64,000 nt of DNA from an uncultured Lachnospiraceae bacterium (lineage in GTDB: Bacteria; Bacillota; Clostridia; Lachnospirales; Lachnospiraceae). A model generated the notes under the pieces. It saw only the letters and a list, made by a program, of their open reading frames with translations, did no database searches and was not told where the DNA came from. Below are positions 60,171 to 64,000 of this stretch, piece after piece (within the stretch, counting starts at the first letter, position 1; each line of letters starts with the position of its first letter). The position numbers were made by a program, and so were the translations under genes. Location: contig CAJKGK010000016.1 in NCBI GenBank assembly GCA_905199445.1, positions 8,650-72,649 on the forward strand, in the 5' to 3' direction.

Positions 60171-61921
60171 TATCGATCGCCTCCCTTCTCATCAAAATCG
60201 CCTCCGCCTTTGGTCTGAGATTCATAAACTTCACGGTAAATCTTATTTGACGCAAGCAACGCTTCATGAGTACCAAACCCATTAACTTTCCCATCTTCCA
60301 TCACAATAATTCGGTCAGCACTCTGTATGCTGGAAATCCTCTGGGCAATAATTAACTTCGTTGTCCCTGGAATTTCCTGAGCAAATGCCTTGCGAATTTT
60401 AGCATCTGTGGCTGTATCAACAGCACTTGTGGAATCATCAAGAATTAAGATTTTAGGCCTCTTAAGCAGCGCCCGCGCTATACAAAGCCTCTGCTTCTGG
60501 CCGCCGGATACATTCGTTCCGCCCTGTTCGATGTAGGTTTCATACCTATCCGGAAATTTTTCAATAAATTCATCAGCACAGGCTAACTGACAGGCTCTAA
60601 TGCACTCCTCGTCTGTGGCATTTTTATCTCCCCAACGAAGATTTTCAAGAATCGTACCGCTAAATAGTACATTTTTCTGAAGAACCACAGCAACCTGATT
60701 TCTCAGTACTTCCATATCATACGTCCGAACGTCACGGCCGCCTACATAAACAGTACCTCCGGTAACATCATACAGACGGCTGATCAGACTGACAAGACTG
60801 GATTTTGCACTTCCTGTGCCTCCAATAATACCGATAGTCTCTCCTGCCTTAATATCCAAATCAATATCTGTCAATACAAATTTCTCACTATTTTTTTTGT
60901 ATTTAAAATCTACATGTTCAAAACGAATACTTCCATCTAAAACGTCCATTACAGGATTCTCCGGATTTGTCAATGTACTCTTTTCTTCCAATACAGCCGC
61001 AATACGTCTGGCGCTGGCAATACTCATTGTAATCATCACAAAAACCATGGACAACATCATCAGACTCATGAGAATATTCATGCAATACGTAAGAAGACTC
61101 ATCAGCTCGCCTGTTGTAAGGCTGCTGCCCACAATCATTTTTGCACCGATCCAGCTGATTAATAAAATACATGAATAAACCGTGAGCTGCATCATGGGGG
61201 AATTTAACGAAATAATACGTTCCGCTTTCACAAACATTTTATAAACATTATTGCTGGCATTCCGAAACTTTTCTCTTTCAAAATCCTCACGAACATACGC
61301 CTTAACAACGCGAATGCCTGTCACATTTTCCTGGACACTGGCATTTAAATCATCATACTTTTTAAATACCTGATTAAAATATTTTGTCGCCCGACTCATA
61401 ATCAGTACCAGGCAAATACCAAGAACAATAACCGCAATCAGATAAATACTTGCAATTCTTGTATTAATAAAAAATGCCATAGCCATAGCGCAAATCAGGC
61501 TAAACGGTGCACGAATACACATACGTAAAATCATTTGATAAGCCATCTGCAGATTTGTGACATCCGTTGTCAGTCGTGTAACCAATCCGGCAGTACTGTA
61601 TTTATCAATATTTGCAAATGAAAATGTCTGTATGTTCTCATACATAGCTTTTCTCAGATTTCTGGCAAAGCCAGTTGATGCCTTTGCACCAAACACTCCG
61701 CCCATTGTTCCTGCAAAAAGGCTGGCACCGGCGACTACAACCATCCATATGCCCATCATATAAATATGATGAATGTCTCCGGCTTCAACACCGTCATCTA
61801 TAATTGAGGCCATCATTAATGGAATGATCGTCTCCATCATGACCTCCAGAATCATAAACAACGGCGTTAAAGCGGAGGCTGCACGAATTCCTTTCGTTTG
61901 TGCTCCAAGTGTTTTTAACAT
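60170..61921 (-). CDS. Heterodimeric ABC exporter, subunit with degenerate Walker B
   Basis: A 583-residue half-transporter with six membrane helices followed by an ATPase domain. Walker A IIGGTGSAKSSLVSLI, intact signature VSGGQKQRLCIARAL, Walker B ILILDDSTSAVDT with Asp where catalytic Glu is expected, and Gln in place of the switch His (IIAQRISSI). Paired with the downstream subunit it forms one consensus and one degenerate ATP site, the pattern of BmrCD/LmrCD-like drug or lipid exporters. The MarR regulator gene immediately upstream probably controls both. Confidence 0.92.
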   Translation of the reverse strand: MLKTLGAQTKGIRAASALTPLFMILEVMMETIIPLMMASIIDDGVEAGDIHHIYMMGIWMVVVAGASLFAGTMGGVFGAKASTGFARNLRKAMYENIQTFSFANIDKYSTAGLVTRLTTDVTNLQMAYQMILRMCIRAPFSLICAMAMAFFINTRIASIYLIAVIVLGICLVLIMSRATKYFNQVFKKYDDLNASVQENVTGIRVVKAYVREDFEREKFRNASNNVYKMFVKAERIISLNSPMMQLTVYSCILLISWIGAKMIVGSSLTTGELMSLLTYCMNILMSLMMLSMVFVMITMSIASARRIAAVLEEKSTLTNPENPVMDVLDGSIRFEHVDFKYKKNSEKFVLTDIDLDIKAGETIGIIGGTGSAKSSLVSLISRLYDVTGGTVYVGGRDVRTYDMEVLRNQVAVVLQKNVLFSGTILENLRWGDKNATDEECIRACQLACADEFIEKFPDRYETYIEQGGTNVSGGQKQRLCIARALLKRPKILILDDSTSAVDTATDAKIRKAFAQEIPGTTKLIIAQRISSIQSADRIIVMEDGKVNGFGTHEALLASNKIYREVYESQTKGGGDFDEKGGDR

Positions 61922-61997
61922 TGGATTATTCCTCCTTTTTTACCATAACTATTCTTGCCATACATATTTTTAATGTTGATCTTTTTATTATGCCATT

Positions 61998-62477
61998 TTA
62001 ATCCTGGAAAAATTTCAAACACAATTTTTCACCGTACTCTGACAATATATTTTTCTTCATCTGCTGAATCACCGTATAAAAATTTTTCAGCCGTTCTTGA
62101 GAAATGCCTGAACATATCATTTTTTCTACACGCTCGATATCCTGGATCGTTTCTTCATACACACGCCGTCCTTGCGATGTCAGTGTCAACTTTTTCAATC
62201 TGGCATCATAAGCAACAGATTCTCTGATAATATATCCTTTCTTTTCCATGACTTTCACAATTCCAGTAACCGATGAACGTGAAATAAAAAATTCATTCTC
62301 AATATCTTTCTGAAAAACCACACGATCTGGATGCTCATACAAAAAACCAAGCACCCAGCCATGCATAACTGTACATTCATCAAATCCATGGGTTTCCCCG
62401 ACCGCTACAAAATATCTGAACATTAAATTATTCAGTGTTCTGATCTCAAATCCTACGGTATTTTCATTTTTCATCAT
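61998..62477 (-). CDS. MarR-family transcriptional regulator
   Basis: A 159-residue winged-helix protein. The DNA-binding part is VFQKDIENEFFISRSSVTGIVKVMEKKGY, split around residues 55-85, followed by the wing sequence DARLKKLTLTSQGRRVYE and C-terminal dimerisation helices. It lies 76 bases upstream of the ABC exporter pair in the same direction, the usual layout for a local repressor of a drug exporter. Inducer unknown. Confidence 0.9.
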   Translation of the reverse strand: MMKNENTVGFEIRTLNNLMFRYFVAVGETHGFDECTVMHGWVLGFLYEHPDRVVFQKDIENEFFISRSSVTGIVKVMEKKGYIIRESVAYDARLKKLTLTSQGRRVYEETIQDIERVEKMICSGISQERLKNFYTVIQQMKKNILSEYGEKLCLKFFQD

Positions 62478-62722
62478 AGCCTCCTATCGTTCATTACTAA
62501 ACTATTTATATATAAATTATAAACTAGCTAATTGTTTACGAATAAACATATTTTACTTAATCTTTCACAGATTGTCAATAACTTTCCCTATTGATTTTTA
62601 ACTTTCATCTCTACTTTTAATATTCTAATATGCAAATAAAAATGATATAATACAAAGCATATTCCACTAAATCGACTCAACACACGTCATTCATACAATT
62701 TTACAAGGGGTGCCCATACAAA

Positions 62723-63661
62723 ATGTTTATAAAAGAAATTGAAAATTTTAATTTACATCAAATTGCCCAATCCGGCCAATGTTTTCGTATGCTTTTGCTT
62801 TCTTCAGACAATAGCAGCAAAAATAATGCAGCTTACCAAGTTATCAGTCAGAATAACTATTTAGAAGTCTACCAATCGGATCAAATATTTACATTTAACT
62901 GTCCTGACAATCAAAATGATTTTTGGCTTCACTATTTCGACATCAATACAGATTACGCATCTTTCATAAATGCTGCCGATCCATGTGATTCTTACCTTTA
63001 CAAAGCCTCACACTATGGCCGTGGAATTCGTATTCTCAGACAGGATCCATGGGAAATGATTCTTACTTTTATTATTTCCCAGCAAAAAACCATTCCCAAA
63101 ATACGAGAAGCCGTAGAACTGCTGAGCCGCCACTATGGAACACGCCTGACCGTCACACTGCCTGTTTTAAATTCTCATGATCCATGTATTTCCCCTTGTT
63201 CTGAAAAAACAATTACTTATTATACGTTTCCAACACCTGAACAACTATCCTGTGTAACCGAAGAAGATTTAAGGAATTTTAAACTGGGTTATCGATCTAA
63301 ATATATTTTCAAGGCTGTTATGGAAGCCTGCCAGAACACACTGGATCTTAATTATTTACAAACCCTTACATATGATCAGGCGATGGCTTATTTGACTGGC
63401 TTTTTTGGTATTGGTGAAAAAGTTGCCAATTGTATCTGTCTTTTCGGGCTGCACCATATCGATGCTTTCCCAATTGACACATGGATTCAAAGGATTCTTT
63501 TAAAGGAATATTATCAACCTGAGTACGAAGAACTGCCTAAAAATAAGCTGTATCAGACAATCGTCCAGGACAATTTCTCAAAATATAGCGGATTTCGTGG
63601 AGTGATGCAGCAATATATATTTTTTTATGAACGGAGTATTTCAGGCAAAGAGAAAAACTGA
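62723..63661 (+). CDS. ogg: 8-oxoguanine DNA glycosylase/AP lyase, OGG1 type
   Basis: Removes 8-oxoguanine from DNA, 312 residues. The N-terminal domain begins NLHQIAQSGQCFRM as in clostridial Ogg. The helix-hairpin-helix is YLTGFFGIGEKVANCICLFG with the catalytic Lys233, and the catalytic Asp252 is in AFPIDTWIQRI. The upstream FIISQQKTIPKIREAVELL helix is also typical. An 8-oxoG-specific enzyme is preferred over AlkA because of the active-site Lys and the N-terminal OGG domain. It is a single-gene transcript ending in a terminator. Confidence 0.92.
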   Translation: MFIKEIENFNLHQIAQSGQCFRMLLLSSDNSSKNNAAYQVISQNNYLEVYQSDQIFTFNCPDNQNDFWLHYFDINTDYASFINAADPCDSYLYKASHYGRGIRILRQDPWEMILTFIISQQKTIPKIREAVELLSRHYGTRLTVTLPVLNSHDPCISPCSEKTITYYTFPTPEQLSCVTEEDLRNFKLGYRSKYIFKAVMEACQNTLDLNYLQTLTYDQAMAYLTGFFGIGEKVANCICLFGLHHIDAFPIDTWIQRILLKEYYQPEYEELPKNKLYQTIVQDNFSKYSGFRGVMQQYIFFYERSISGKEKN

Positions 63662-63664
63662 TCC

Positions 63665-63690
63665 AGCACCCTGTTTAGGGTGCTTTCTTT
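63665..63690 (+). terminator. Terminator of the ogg gene
   Basis: AGCACCCTGTTTAGGGTGCT folds into an 8-bp stem followed by TTCTTTC, directly after the ogg stop codon. Confidence 0.85.
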
Positions 63691-63736
63691 CTAACTAATA
63701 AACCAGGAAGTGATTTTGAAATTTATTGAAAACAAA

Positions 63737-63760
63737 AAAGCCTTGAAAATCAAGGCTTTT
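63737..63760. terminator. Terminator of the tRNA operon
   Basis: AAAAGCCTTG and CAAGGCTTTT form a 10-bp stem with T- and A-runs on both sides, just beyond the 3' end of the leftward tRNA genes. Confidence 0.85.
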
Positions 63761-63764
63761 CAAA

Positions 63765-63838
<74 letters not shown>

Positions 63839-63856
63839 ATATTAATAAATTTTCAC

Positions 63857-63943
63857 TGCCGGCGACCGGAATCGAACCGGTACGGGAGGATAAGTCCCGC
63901 AGGATTTTAAGTCCTGTGCGTCTACCTATTCCGCCACGCCGGC
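63857..63943 (-). tRNA. tRNA-Leu (anticodon TAA)
   Basis: An 87-nt class II tRNA with the long variable arm of Leu. Acceptor stem GCCGGCG/CGCCGGC, discriminator A, anticodon loop CTTAAAA. The variable arm is GCGGGACTTATCCTCCCGT. CCA is not encoded. Confidence 0.95.
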
Positions 63944-63948
63944 ATTAA

Positions 63949-64000
63949 TGGGGCCTATAGGGCTCGAACCTATGACCCTCTGCTTGTAAGGCAGATGCTC
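63949..64000 (-). tRNA. tRNA-Val (anticodon TAC), 5' part outside window
   Basis: The 3' two thirds are present: anticodon stem-loop CTGCCTTACAAGCAG with anticodon TAC, T arm ATAGG-TTCGAGC-CCTAT, acceptor 3' strand AGGCCCC and discriminator A. The 5' end lies past base 64000. Confidence 0.92.

Overview
The window looks like a chromosomal segment of a low-GC, anaerobic Gram-positive bacterium of the class Clostridia, most likely a gut Lachnospiraceae. The evidence is a LoaP-type NusG paralogue heading a capsule operon, a c-di-AMP receptor (DarA), a stand-alone PurO-type IMP cyclohydrolase beside a stand-alone AICAR transformylase, a ZTP riboswitch, an FtsEX-CtpA cluster and strong GGAGG ribosome binding sites. 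The family assignment is an inference from gene content, not from a database search.

Region 1 (1-5.1 kb): glmS (cut by the window edge) and glmM, which feed UDP-GlcNAc synthesis, read leftward. A rightward gene fuses an XRE-type helix-turn-helix to a nucleotide-sugar dehydrogenase.

Region 2 (5.1-26.8 kb): one long leftward capsule/exopolysaccharide locus. It starts at a good sigma-A promoter (26795-26823). It then encodes LoaP (broken by an in-frame amber codon), a Wzz-like co-polymerase, a BY-kinase, a surface protein with its class D sortase, a membrane protein, a PglF/CapD-like dehydratase, a DegT aminotransferase, a PglC-like sugar transferase, a GNAT protein, several glycosyltransferases, an O-acetyltransferase, Wzy and Wzx. 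It ends with the CapE/CapF/CapG set for UDP-N-acetyl-L-fucosamine. A decayed NeuD/PglD acetyltransferase lies between capE and capG. The middle of the locus (about 9.2-16.7 kb) is visibly more AT-rich than its flanks, as is usual for exchanged serotype-specific genes.

Region 3 (27.0-38.0 kb): a carbohydrate-use region with two sulfatases, a complete binding-protein-dependent sugar ABC importer lacking its ATPase (probably a shared MsiK/UgpC-type subunit), and a divergent LacI repressor with two matching operator-like sites. A MalY-type C-S lyase/aminotransferase and a divergent ROK regulator follow; the ROK promoter is covered by a perfect palindrome.

Region 4 (38.0-49.4 kb): uvrB, a decayed metallophosphoesterase next to a small uvrB-like duplicated fragment, an old-yellow-enzyme oxidoreductase with a Crp/Fnr regulator, an amidohydrolase paired with a paralogue that has lost its metal ligands, and ctpA-ftsX-ftsE with a PucR/CdaR-type regulator.

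Region 5 (49.4-64.0 kb): an SDR reductase resembling the EF-P 5-aminopentanone reductase, a GNAT protein, an M28 peptidase, an ABC-F protein preceded by a textbook ribosome-mediated attenuator (4-codon leader peptide plus terminator), darA, purH-type transformylase and purO under a ZTP riboswitch, a heterodimeric ABC exporter with a MarR regulator, an OGG1-type 8-oxoguanine glycosylase, and a tRNA cluster (Arg-ACG, Leu-TAA, Val-TAC). The most interesting items are the nonsense-interrupted loaP at the head of its own presumed target operon, the HTH-dehydrogenase fusion, the sortase/substrate pair embedded in the capsule operon, the ABC-F attenuator, and the active/inactive amidohydrolase pair.
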